Shown: in pieces, positions 1 through 7,878 of the stretch
How the letters are laid out: every line of letters starts with the position of its first letter
Position numbering within the stretch: position 1 is the stretch's first letter
Assembly: GCA_938074325.1 (NCBI GenBank)
Contig: CALJFZ010000021.1
Coordinates: forward strand, 62,001-126,000
Reading direction: 5' to 3'
From: an uncultured Flavobacteriales bacterium
Lineage (GTDB): Bacteria; Bacteroidota; Bacteroidia; Flavobacteriales_D; Sanyastnellaceae
DNA length: 64,000 nucleotides
The notes under the pieces: model-generated
The model's input: the letters and a program-made list of their open reading frames with translations, nothing else
The model's database searches: none
Told to the model about the DNA's origin: nothing
Program-made: the position numbers and the translations under genes

Positions 1-443
1 GTCATCCCACGCAATTCCCTTCCCTTGCCGTAGGCCTTTTTCAAAGACTTGAATTGCTCAACGCCTTCAACGGGCATGCGCCGGTTGCTGTCGTGCAGGA
101 AACGGCTCAACGTAAACAGGTGGCCCATGACCAACTCGGCCACGCTTTGTGAACTGGCTGCAGGCGTGTTGTTGACTTGGACTCCTTTCGAACGGGCATA
201 GGCCACGTCGATGTTGTCCATGCCGACGCCTCCGCGGATGATGAACTTGAGGTTGGGACAAGCATCAATGAGGGGCTCGCGCACTTTGGTGGCGCTGCGC
301 ACGAGCAAGCCGTCCACATTTTCTGTATTGATGAAATCCGCGAGGTTTTCTGCGGCAATGAAGTCAGTCCAAACGCGGTGTCCCGCTTCTTCTAGTGCGG
401 CGAGTCCTGCTGGGCTGATGCCGTCGTTGGCCAAAATGTTCAT
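1..443 (-). CDS. serA: D-3-phosphoglycerate dehydrogenase, N-terminal part (runs off the window)
   Basis: The first 147 residues of a 2-hydroxyacid dehydrogenase are visible; the 3' end lies beyond position 1. It starts MNILANDGISPAGLAAL and carries the substrate-side motifs LLVRSATKV and IIRGGVGMDNIDV typical of phosphoglycerate dehydrogenase, which oxidises 3-phosphoglycerate to 3-phosphohydroxypyruvate in serine synthesis. The NAD-binding Rossmann core and catalytic His are outside the window. It lies 28 bp downstream of serC on the same strand, so both enzymes of the serine pathway are probably co-transcribed. The ATG at 443 is the only good start in the gap; no Shine-Dalgarno sequence is seen. 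The serC neighbour makes serA much more likely than another D-2-hydroxyacid dehydrogenase. Confidence 0.88.
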   Translation of the reverse strand, partial: MNILANDGISPAGLAALEEAGHRVWTDFIAAENLADFINTENVDGLLVRSATKVREPLIDACPNLKFIIRGGVGMDNIDVAYARSKGVQVNNTPAASSQSVAELVMGHLFTLSRFLHDSNRRMPVEGVEQFKSLKKAYGKGRELRGM

Positions 444-471
444 GATAATCAGGTCGGGGGAATGGGGTTTG

Positions 472-1539
472 TTATCCTTCTTGTTCTAATGCGCGCATGG
501 TCTCAACGAGGGTTTCGACCGATTCGATGGGCAAAGCATTGTACATCGATGCCCGGTAACCACCGACGCTGCGGTGTCCTTTCAAGCCACTGATACCTGC
601 CGAGTTCCACAGTGCATCGAAGCGCTCGGCTTTGGAATCGTCGGTGAGTCGGAAGGTGGCATTCATGTTCGAACGACTGTTGACATGGGCATGTCCTTCA
701 AACAATGGGTTGCGATCGATTTCTGAGTAAATCAGTTGAGCCTTGGCCTCGTTGCGTTGCTGCATGGCCGCTACGCCGCCGTTGGCCTTAATCCAGCGCA
801 AAGTCAGGAGCGTGACGTACACGGGGAAGACGGGTGGTGTATTGAACATGCTGTCCTTGCTCGCGTGGACTGAAAGGTCCAAATAGGAAGGAAGTGTGCG
901 ACCGGTCTTCCCCAGTGGCTCTCGGTCAAACGCATACATCACGGTGCCTGCAGGGCCCATGTTCTTCTGCGCTCCCGCGTAAATAATGTGGTAGGGATTG
1001 GCATCGAACGTGCGCGAAAAGATGTCCGAGCTCATGTCTGCGACGAGGGGTACCCCAGCTTCGGGCGTGCCACTGAATTGCGTCCCGAAAATGGTGTTGT
1101 TCGAAGTGTAGTGCAAGAAACTCGAGCCAGCAGGTGGAGCATCACATGCAGGGATTCGGTCGTAGTTGCTGTCTTTCGATGAGCCGACTACATGAATGTC
1201 CCCCAGCAATTTGGCCTCCTTGATTGCCTTGGCTGACCATGTCCCTGAGTCCACATAAGCGGCTTGGCCACCATCGGGGAGGAGGTTGATTGCAGAGGTG
1301 TAAAAACCCAAACTGGCTCCGCCTTGCAGGAACAACACGTCAAAACGCTCAGGCAGATTGAGGAGTTCCTTGGTTAGCGCGCGCGCTTCTTCCATCACGG
1401 CAACAAAGTCTTTGCTGCGATGCGAAATTTCAATGAGGGAGAGCCCCAGTCCATTGAAGTCGTTGACTGCTGCTGCGGCCTCCTCCAACACGGAAGGAGG
1501 AAGGATGCATGGCCCTGCCGAAAAGTTGTGGATTTTCAT
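472..1539 (-). CDS. serC: Phosphoserine aminotransferase
   Basis: A 355-residue class V PLP aminotransferase converting 3-phosphohydroxypyruvate plus glutamate to phosphoserine (and able to serve pyridoxal phosphate synthesis in some bacteria). It begins MKIHNFSAGPCILPPSVLEEA, the classic SerC start, and has the NNTIFGTQF motif, the PLP-lysine segment AGAQKNMGPAG, and the C-terminal LKGHRSVGGYRASMYNA block that closes the phosphate site. The reading frame extends further upstream, but the N-terminal family match fixes the ATG at 1539. A TTTG-CACC-ATG string directly precedes the start (box at 1544-1551), so it may have its own promoter in addition to readthrough from the DUF4476 gene. Length is normal for the family. 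Confidence 0.96.
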   Translation of the reverse strand: MKIHNFSAGPCILPPSVLEEAAAAVNDFNGLGLSLIEISHRSKDFVAVMEEARALTKELLNLPERFDVLFLQGGASLGFYTSAINLLPDGGQAAYVDSGTWSAKAIKEAKLLGDIHVVGSSKDSNYDRIPACDAPPAGSSFLHYTSNNTIFGTQFSGTPEAGVPLVADMSSDIFSRTFDANPYHIIYAGAQKNMGPAGTVMYAFDREPLGKTGRTLPSYLDLSVHASKDSMFNTPPVFPVYVTLLTLRWIKANGGVAAMQQRNEAKAQLIYSEIDRNPLFEGHAHVNSRSNMNATFRLTDDSKAERFDALWNSAGISGLKGHRSVGGYRASMYNALPIESVETLVETMRALEQEG

Positions 1540-1543
1540 GGTG

Positions 1544-1551
1544 CAAATTTC
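1544..1551 (-). promoter_or_regulatory. Possible -7 box of serC
   Basis: GAAATTTG differs by one base from the Bacteroidota -7 consensus TAnnTTTG and ends 4 nt before the serC ATG, the same spacing as several other genes here. No -33 TTG at the usual distance was seen. Confidence 0.35.
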
Positions 1552-1592
1552 AGCGATGCAATCGGGAACTCCGTTAATTCCACGTTGATTTT

Positions 1593-2294
1593 TCAACGCT
1601 TTGCGAACCTTTTTAACGCTTGCTCCAAAATGAAATTCAGCTGGAACAATTCACCGAGTTGATCCGATGGCCAATCCGTCTCCTTTGAGGCGATTTTCGT
1701 CAGGGTATCAAGGCGCCGATCTTCGCTGGGGATGCGCTGCAGCGCGCGAATCAGTTGTGGGCGGGTCAGGCACAAAGACTTGCTCGCTTCAATCAATTTG
1801 CGGCATTTGTCGGATTCGAATAATGCATCATCCATCGCTTGGAGCACAGGCGCGAATTCTTGATCCGTGGCGGGAGGGTAGCATCCGGAGCTGATGGCCT
1901 TCCGCGGATGGCTCAGGAGGGAATCCAAATGGATCACCGCTTCGACATCCCACACAGTTCGTACGGGACCGGTTGAGGTCAAAGGAGCGTTCAACGCGGC
2001 GGCTTGGGGCGTTGGAGTCAGGCCCTTGCACGGCAGCGAAAGGGAACAATACGCACTGTCTCCCCATTCAAATCGGAACAGCCGGGTCGGGCCGTCGCAG
2101 GGGCCAGACCAGGCCCAAATTGAATCGGACCAAAGCGAGTCCACCACTGCGGAGAGCGCGTGGCTCCTCACGCGGATGGAATCCTGGACCAAAAGAGGGA
2201 GTTCGGCGCGCGTGGTGTCGACTTCCGTTTCAAGTGTTTGGCCCACCGTGCTCAGGCTTAGCAACAGGGCCGCAGAACAGAAGAGGTACTTCAT
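1593..2294 (-). CDS. Exported DUF4476-like protein
   Basis: A 233-residue protein with a signal peptide (MKYLFCSAALLLSLSTVGQ) and a C-terminal region of about 95 residues (FAPVLQAMDDALFESDKCRKL onward) resembling the helical DUF4476 domain found in many Bacteroidota envelope proteins; function unknown. The central 100 residues are low in recognisable motifs. The ATG at 2294 overlaps the TGA of the upstream flippase gene (ATGA), which fixes the start and implies translational coupling; longer in-frame starts would lie inside the flippase gene. It sits between the flippase and serC in an apparent operon. The domain assignment rests on remembered sequence features, not on a profile search. Confidence 0.65.
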   Translation of the reverse strand: MKYLFCSAALLLSLSTVGQTLETEVDTTRAELPLLVQDSIRVRSHALSAVVDSLWSDSIWAWSGPCDGPTRLFRFEWGDSAYCSLSLPCKGLTPTPQAAALNAPLTSTGPVRTVWDVEAVIHLDSLLSHPRKAISSGCYPPATDQEFAPVLQAMDDALFESDKCRKLIEASKSLCLTRPQLIRALQRIPSEDRRLDTLTKIASKETDWPSDQLGELFQLNFILEQALKRFAKR

Positions 2295-3841
2295 TGCCGA
2301 GCGATGTAGGATCCGATCCATGCAGGGAGATAAGCGGTCCACCGCTTGCGAAGTTCAAGGTCACCGCCGTCGACCACGTGGGGGCGTGCGGCTGCGACGA
2401 CGAAGCAGCTGATGGCGGTCCAAAAGATGACAAGTGCTACACGCAGGGCAAGCATGGGTTGAAGAACACCAAGAGCTGGCTCTGACCAATCGGGCGTGAG
2501 CCACGAAATAGCGGCAAAACCCGGTGCAGCGACGATTGCGGCTAGCCAGCCCGAAGAGGTTGCGCGAAACACGGCGCCACTCGTCCAGTTGATGGCCGGC
2601 CCCATCCATCGGTAGAACACCAAAAACTGTACGATGGTGCACGCTGTCACGCACCATGCAACCCCTTCCAATCCTGCGCCGGCATCGAGTGCTTTGAGGA
2701 TGCTCCCCACCAAGGCGCCCAAGTAGCCCGCCTTGATGGCGATGGCAGGCAAGAGGAGATCAGCGGCACGGACTACGGCGTCGGCAAGTTTGATCAGGGA
2801 CCGAAAGGCCACCCCGATGAAGAGGATGCGCACAATGGGACCCGCATCAGCATAGTCCGCTCCCAAAATGACCACGGACACTTCCGTCGCGAACCAGGCT
2901 AGGGCGAGGCTGCCAGGGACAATGAGCCACGATATCAGGGATATCCCACGGCCCACAACTTGTTGCAAGGCCTTTGCGTCGGTTTGGATGGCAGACATGC
3001 CACTAAAAAGCACGCTGTCTCCCAGTTTGCCGAGCACGGTAATGGGCAAGGACATGAGGTGGGCGGAACGGTCATACAGCCCCGTGGCCGTCCAACCGCC
3101 TCCCGAGGAGCGGGATTGCGCAAACTCACCGACCAACACGGTGTCCGCTTTGGATGCGGCATAGTTGAACCAATTGAACAACGTGGAGCGGCCGCCGTAT
3201 GCGAGCATGTCTTTTAAGTCTTCCCATTGCCATCGCTTTAACAGGCCAGGGGTGCGCTCGGGCCACATCAACCAAAAGCAGATGCCGAGCAAGGCATTTT
3301 GACTGAGCAGTGCTGCCACGTATGCCCATACACCGTATCCGGCATAGGCCAGCCCCAAGCCAATGCCCAAATTGCCAATCACCATGGATACCATGGCCGC
3401 GGCAAAGAGTCGTTTGAAATCCATGCGGCGGACGAGCAAGCTTCGGGGCACCAAGGCCAAGCTAGAAAGGATGAAGGAGAGCGCAATCCAGCGCAGGACT
3501 TCAACCAGTTCCGCGCTGTTGAACCACACACCTACCTGCGGGGCGAGTGCGTACATGCCAAGGAAGAAGGCCACGCCCAATCCCACGGAGAAGTGCAACG
3601 CCGCACGCACGTGCCGAGGCTCCAGGTGTTGCCGCTGTACAAGGGAGGGGCCGATGCCGATCTGAGCGAAAATCTCCACAAATCCGACCACCACAAGGGC
3701 GATGGACATCAGTCCGAAATCTGCCTTGGAGATCAGCCGCGCCAGCAGCATGATGAACAGGAGCTGCAGCAGCACTTGGCTCACCACATTGGCCGATTGC
3801 CATCGGATGGATGATGCAAAGGCTGGCTTGCGGCGCTCCAT
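2291..3841 (-). CDS. Polysaccharide flippase of the MOP/Wzx type
   Basis: A 516-residue integral membrane protein with about 12-14 hydrophobic segments. The N-terminus, SIRWQSANVVSQVLLQLLFIMLLARLISKADFGLMSIALVVVGF in short outline, is typical of oligosaccharide flippases in the WzxC/polysaccharide-biosynthesis clan, which move lipid-linked sugars across the inner membrane. The ATG at 3841 is preferred to a TTG six bases earlier. It is 9 bp downstream of rny and its stop overlaps the DUF4476 start. The gene is not inside a glycosyltransferase cluster; its likely partners (export lipoprotein at 11840, sugar transferase at 40049) lie elsewhere in the window. Substrate cannot be told from sequence. 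Confidence 0.85.
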   Translation of the reverse strand: MERRKPAFASSIRWQSANVVSQVLLQLLFIMLLARLISKADFGLMSIALVVVGFVEIFAQIGIGPSLVQRQHLEPRHVRAALHFSVGLGVAFFLGMYALAPQVGVWFNSAELVEVLRWIALSFILSSLALVPRSLLVRRMDFKRLFAAAMVSMVIGNLGIGLGLAYAGYGVWAYVAALLSQNALLGICFWLMWPERTPGLLKRWQWEDLKDMLAYGGRSTLFNWFNYAASKADTVLVGEFAQSRSSGGGWTATGLYDRSAHLMSLPITVLGKLGDSVLFSGMSAIQTDAKALQQVVGRGISLISWLIVPGSLALAWFATEVSVVILGADYADAGPIVRILFIGVAFRSLIKLADAVVRAADLLLPAIAIKAGYLGALVGSILKALDAGAGLEGVAWCVTACTIVQFLVFYRWMGPAINWTSGAVFRATSSGWLAAIVAAPGFAAISWLTPDWSEPALGVLQPMLALRVALVIFWTAISCFVVAAARPHVVDGGDLELRKRWTAYLPAWIGSYIARQ

Positions 3842-3850
3842 GGTCAAGGA

Positions 3851-5392
3851 TTAGCGTGCGATGCTGACCGAGCGCTTTTCTCGAATGACCGTCACCTTGA
3901 CCTGCCCGGGGTAGGTCATTTCGTTCATGATGCGTTGAGAGAGGTCGAGTGAGAGTTGATCGGCCTGTTCGTCGGACACTTGATCGCTCTCCACCATGAC
4001 GCGCAGTTCGCGGCCGGCTTGAATTGCGAACGATTTGGTGACCCCTGGGAATTCGAGGGCCAAGTTCTCCAGGTCGCGCAAGCGCTGGATGTAGGCCTCG
4101 ACCATTTCGCGTCGCGCACCAGGACGTGCGCCGGAGATGGCGTCACAAACTTGCACGATGGGTGAGAGCAACGTGGTCATTTCGATTTCATCGTGGTGGG
4201 CACCGATGGCATTCAAGACGTCCGGCTTTTCGCCGCATCGTTCTGCGATCTTCATACCGAGCAACGCGTGCGGCAACTCGCTCTCTTCGTCGCTCACCTT
4301 TCCAATGTCGTGAAGGAGACCGGCGCGTTTCGCGGCTTTGGTGTCCAATCCCAATTCTGCAGCCATGGTGGCGCAGAGGTTGGCGACTTCGCGTGAGTGC
4401 TGGAGCAGGTTCTGCCCGTAAGAGGAGCGGTACTTCATGCGTCCGACCATACGCGTCAACTCACCCTTCATGTTATGAATGCCCAAGTCGATGCAGGTAC
4501 GCTTTCCGATTTCCAAGATCTCCTCTTCAATTTTCTTCGTCACCTTGGCGACCACCTCTTCGATGCGGGCAGGGTGGATGCGGCCGTCTGTGACCAACTG
4601 GTGAAGGGAGAGGCGGGCAATTTCGCGGCGGACTGGGTCAAAACAACTCAGGATGATGGCTTCTGGTGTGTCGTCGACAATGAACTCGACGCCAGTAGAA
4701 GCTTCCAGTGCACGAATGTTCCGGCCTTCGCGTCCGATGATGCGTCCTTTCACGTCATCGTTGCTGATGTTGAAGACCGATACCGAATTTTCTACGCTGT
4801 GCTCGGTCGCCACGCGTTGAATGGTCTGGATGACGATTTTCTTGGCTTCGTGGTTTGCCTTTTGTTTGGCCTCGTCGAGAATGTCCTGAACCTGGGTAGA
4901 GGCGATGGCTTTGGCATCATTGAGTAATTGCTCTTTCAGGGCCTCCTGCGCCTCGTTGGCCGACATGTTGCTGATTTTTTCCAGCAACTCGACGGCGCGT
5001 TGACGCTCTTTATCGAGGTCTTTGCTCTTGTTTTCCAACGCACCCAAGCGCTGCGCCACTTTTTCTTGCTCCTTGTCCATGTGGCGTTCTTTGGACTTCA
5101 CGCGGTCTTGCTCTTTTTTGAGTTTGCTGAACTCGTTACGGAGTTTGTCTTCCTGTGATTGGATGCTGGACGTGCGCTCCTTGATCTCCGAATTGTGCTT
5201 CTCCTTCATTTGGATGAAGCGCTCCTTTGCTTGAAGAATTTTCTTCTCCTTGATGTTTTCGCCTTGCTGCTCAGCTTTGGCGAGGATTTCGTCCTTTTGG
5301 CTTGATAGCAATCGGTTGAAGAGCACGTAGCCAATGCCGCCTCCGACGACCAAGCCTGCAAGTGCACCGATAAGAATTGAAATGGTATCCAT
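3851..5392 (-). CDS. rny: Ribonuclease Y
   Basis: A 513-residue membrane-anchored endoribonuclease that starts mRNA decay. Layout: one N-terminal transmembrane helix (residues 3-25), a long charged coiled coil (about 30-190), a KH RNA-binding domain with the [10 protein letters not shown] loop (about 210-270), and an HD domain with the metal-binding LLHDIGK and AHHDE motifs (about 340-430). Length and order match the RNase Y family exactly. It follows zapA by 15 bp in the same direction, a neighbourhood seen in many Bacteroidota. No unusual residues were noticed in the HD or KH motifs. Confidence 0.97.
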   Translation of the reverse strand: MDTISILIGALAGLVVGGGIGYVLFNRLLSSQKDEILAKAEQQGENIKEKKILQAKERFIQMKEKHNSEIKERTSSIQSQEDKLRNEFSKLKKEQDRVKSKERHMDKEQEKVAQRLGALENKSKDLDKERQRAVELLEKISNMSANEAQEALKEQLLNDAKAIASTQVQDILDEAKQKANHEAKKIVIQTIQRVATEHSVENSVSVFNISNDDVKGRIIGREGRNIRALEASTGVEFIVDDTPEAIILSCFDPVRREIARLSLHQLVTDGRIHPARIEEVVAKVTKKIEEEILEIGKRTCIDLGIHNMKGELTRMVGRMKYRSSYGQNLLQHSREVANLCATMAAELGLDTKAAKRAGLLHDIGKVSDEESELPHALLGMKIAERCGEKPDVLNAIGAHHDEIEMTTLLSPIVQVCDAISGARPGARREMVEAYIQRLRDLENLALEFPGVTKSFAIQAGRELRVMVESDQVSDEQADQLSLDLSQRIMNEMTYPGQVKVTVIREKRSVSIAR

Positions 5393-5407
5393 GGAATCTG
5401 ATGTGCA

Positions 5408-5707
5408 TCAGACCTCCAACAAACGTTCCATCCGTGAAGTGAGTTCAGCGATTTGATTGAGTGCCTCAGGGGGCAAATTGAAGGCAGCGTTGGTGGCCGG
5501 TTGAGCGGGTTTCGATTGGTTTTCTGATGCCAAATGAAGCGCGGTCATGGCCAATAGGTCAACGGGGTCTTCTACTTTGAATTGGGCCTTGAATGCATCG
5601 AACTGGGCATTGATGGCCTGCGCGGCGCGTTGGAGGTTGTCGACCTCAGACGCCGGTGCACGCAATGGGTATTCCCTTCCTGCTATGTTCAATTTCACGG
5701 TTTCCAT
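5408..5707 (-). CDS. zapA: Cell division protein ZapA
   Basis: A 99-residue ZapA-type protein that bundles FtsZ filaments at the division ring. The N-terminal beta part METVKLNIAGREYPLRAPAS is characteristic, followed by a helix with the LLAMTALHLASEN block and a C-terminal coiled coil. The ATG at 5707 shares its A with the TGA stop of the upstream coiled-coil gene (TGATG), which fixes the start. It precedes rny by 15 bp. Confidence 0.9.
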   Translation of the reverse strand: METVKLNIAGREYPLRAPASEVDNLQRAAQAINAQFDAFKAQFKVEDPVDLLAMTALHLASENQSKPAQPATNAAFNLPPEALNQIAELTSRMERLLEV

Positions 5708-6048
5708 CAGGATTCCAGTAAGGCGATGCACGATTCTATCTCAGTCAAAAGCGCTTGAACCGTTTCCGGATCAATGCTTGGGGGGGCTGATTGATGTGTA
5801 TGGGGTAAATGAGTAGGTTTTGAATCCTCCACCGCGTCCAGTTGCAGTCGTCCTTGTCCCAACGGTTGAATCGCCTCGAGTTGGGCGGCCAGTTTTTCAT
5901 TGGATTGCTGTGCCGATTCCAACTCCGCTTTCAGACGTTGCAGGGTCTCCGATTGTGCTTCATAGGCGCTCATCATTCGCTTGACCCGCGCAAGAAATGC
6001 GTCGAATTGAGCAGGGGATGAGGGCGTAGATTCGGGACCGTTGAACAT
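5707..6048 (-). CDS. Small coiled-coil protein upstream of zapA
   Basis: A 113-residue soluble protein with a heptad-like coiled coil around residues 15-65 (FDAFLARVKRMMSAYEAQSE and following), a Pro/His/Ser-rich linker and a short C-terminal helix. No family was recognised with certainty. The position directly before zapA with a one-base overlap suggests a division-associated coiled-coil partner, comparable in size and place to ZapB-like proteins, but this is inference. It is the first gene of the minus-strand unit that runs through zapA, rny, the flippase, the DUF4476 gene, serC and serA, and has a perfect -7 box 16 nt before its ATG. Confidence 0.75.
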   Translation of the reverse strand: MFNGPESTPSSPAQFDAFLARVKRMMSAYEAQSETLQRLKAELESAQQSNEKLAAQLEAIQPLGQGRLQLDAVEDSKPTHLPHTHQSAPPSIDPETVQALLTEIESCIALLES

Positions 6049-6064
6049 GGTGCAGGGTTCTATA

Positions 6065-6072
6065 CAAACTTA
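6065..6072 (-). promoter_or_regulatory. -7 box for the zapA-rny-serCA unit
   Basis: TAAGTTTG matches TAnnTTTG exactly and ends 16 nt before the ATG of the first gene. A TTTG lies about 25 bp upstream, slightly farther than the usual -33 spacing. Confidence 0.5.
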
Positions 6073-6119
6073 AGGAATGGGGATGCTAAATCATAGACAA
6101 AGCCGTTGGGTTCCTATGT

Positions 6120-6127
6120 TAGTTTTG
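6120..6127 (+). promoter_or_regulatory. -7 box for the M23 peptidase gene
   Basis: TAGTTTTG matches TAnnTTTG exactly and ends 8 nt before the ATG at 6136, implying a very short or absent leader. It forms a divergent pair with the minus-strand box at 6065-6072. No -33 TTG at normal spacing. Confidence 0.45.
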
Positions 6128-6135
6128 CAACCCCC

Positions 6136-7869
6136 ATGTTGATGAACGTTCGAACTTCTGCTTTTCGTTTGCTGTGCGCCGGTTTGGTGTCGACGAGTCT
6201 GTTGACAATTCAACCCACAGCGGGGTGGTCTCAGGTGGATTCGGCGGGTTGGCACGCGAAGCGAGCAGGGCTGGTGGCTCCCTTGGACATCCCCTTGGTC
6301 TTGGCGGGGAATTTTGGTGAATTGCGGGCCGATCACTTTCACACCGGTTTGGACTTTAAAACCCAAGGGAGGGAGGGGGTTCCTGTCATTGCAGCCAGCG
6401 ATGGTGTGATATCCCGGGTAAAAGTTTCGCCTTTTGGGTACGGTAGGGCGGTCTACCTGAACAGCCCGGAGGGTTGGACCACCGTCTATGCTCACTTGCA
6501 AAAGTTTACTCCGGAGGTAGAGAATTGGGTGCGGGAACGCCAATACCAGAAGCAACGCTTCGCCCTTGACGAGTCGCCCAAGCCGGATTTCGTTTTTAGC
6601 CAAGGCGATACCATCGGTTGGTCCGGCAATTCAGGAGGAAGCGCCGGACCGCATCTGCATTTTGAAGTCCGAGAGACGGCTACTCAGCGACCGGTGAATC
6701 CGCTCTTCTGGGGATTTGACGTCAGCGATGCAATCCCCCCAGAGCTGAGTGGATTGTGGGTGTTGCCCATCAACGGTGGCCGTGTCAATGGTGGAACGAG
6801 GCCTCGGCTGATTTCACCGGAAACACCATCTGTGCGCATCGAAGGGGAAGCCCGGTTTGCCGTTCAGGCGCTGGACCGGTTGGACGCTGCAAAGAACCGA
6901 TGTGGGGTGTACCGTGCTGAATTGCGCATCAATGATTCCCTCGAACATGCGTGGGAGTTGGATAAACTGGATTTTGCGGTGAATCGCGACATGAATGCGT
7001 TGGCCTATTACCCGGAATGGGAGCGAACAGGCGATCAGGTGTACCGCATGCACAGGTTGCCGGGCAGTCGATTGCCCGTCCATGACGCGGGAATGGTCTC
7101 AGCTGCGTCGAAGCGTAACGATAGTTTGCCTGTCCAAGTAGCTGTGCAGTTGTGGGATGTTCATGGTAATACCACAGCGCATGCTTGGGAAGTGCAGTGG
7201 ACCGAGCGAACTGAAGTTCAGTCGGACAAAGAAGCGAGGTTTTCATTCGATGAGGTGCACCAGCTTACCCTAGATGGCGCCACGGTTCGAATTCCAAAGA
7301 ATACATTTTACGACGACTTTCATTTCCCGTTCACGTGGGAGGAAGAGCGAAATGAATGGGAAATCGGGTCGTCGGATATGCCGGCTGCTCGCGCGGTGGA
7401 AGTCGCCTTGCCCACGGCGATTCCGGAAACCATGCGAGCAGGTGTCCTTGCGATTCGACGCGGGCGCGACGGCGACATCGAAGGCACTTATGCTGGAAGC
7501 TGGCAAGAAGATGGGCGCTTTGCTTTTAGCACAAAGACATGCGGCCGGTATGCGCTGGAAAGGGATTCCGTGCCTCCAACCATTCGCCCCCACAAGCGCC
7601 ACCGAACTTCAGCGCAGGACACCTTGGTGGTTCGAAATTTTGGTGAGTTGCGGTTCAGTTTGGCCGATGATTTATCGGGCATCGAGACGTGGGAGGGGCG
7701 CCTCGATGGGGCGTGGATTTTGATGCGGTGGGATCCAAAACGCGAACGCATCTGGTACGATTTGTCCGACCAAAGGCATGCAGAAGGCATCGACCAAGAG
7801 CTGGTGATCCAAGCGCGAGACGAAGTCGGAAATCAGGTGGTTTGGAGGGGAACAGTCCGTTTTGAGTGA
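6136..7869 (+). CDS. M23 family metallopeptidase, exported
   Basis: A 577-residue exported protein with an N-terminal signal peptide and a LytM-type peptidase domain (about residues 50-200). The zinc ligands are visible: His69 and Asp73 in HFHTGLDF, and His175 in PHLHFEV, with His173 as the catalytic partner. Such enzymes cut peptide cross-links of peptidoglycan or act as degenerate regulators; here the metal set is intact. The remaining 370 residues are beta-rich and of unknown role, as in other Bacteroidota M23 proteins. The ATG at 6136 is preferred over a TTG at 6106 that precedes the promoter box; an ATG at 6142 is an alternative. It converges on the DUF5916 gene with a 9-bp gap. Confidence 0.9.
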   Translation: MLMNVRTSAFRLLCAGLVSTSLLTIQPTAGWSQVDSAGWHAKRAGLVAPLDIPLVLAGNFGELRADHFHTGLDFKTQGREGVPVIAASDGVISRVKVSPFGYGRAVYLNSPEGWTTVYAHLQKFTPEVENWVRERQYQKQRFALDESPKPDFVFSQGDTIGWSGNSGGSAGPHLHFEVRETATQRPVNPLFWGFDVSDAIPPELSGLWVLPINGGRVNGGTRPRLISPETPSVRIEGEARFAVQALDRLDAAKNRCGVYRAELRINDSLEHAWELDKLDFAVNRDMNALAYYPEWERTGDQVYRMHRLPGSRLPVHDAGMVSAASKRNDSLPVQVAVQLWDVHGNTTAHAWEVQWTERTEVQSDKEARFSFDEVHQLTLDGATVRIPKNTFYDDFHFPFTWEEERNEWEIGSSDMPAARAVEVALPTAIPETMRAGVLAIRRGRDGDIEGTYAGSWQEDGRFAFSTKTCGRYALERDSVPPTIRPHKRHRTSAQDTLVVRNFGELRFSLADDLSGIETWEGRLDGAWILMRWDPKRERIWYDLSDQRHAEGIDQELVIQARDEVGNQVVWRGTVRFE

Positions 7870-7878
7870 GGCGAAGCG

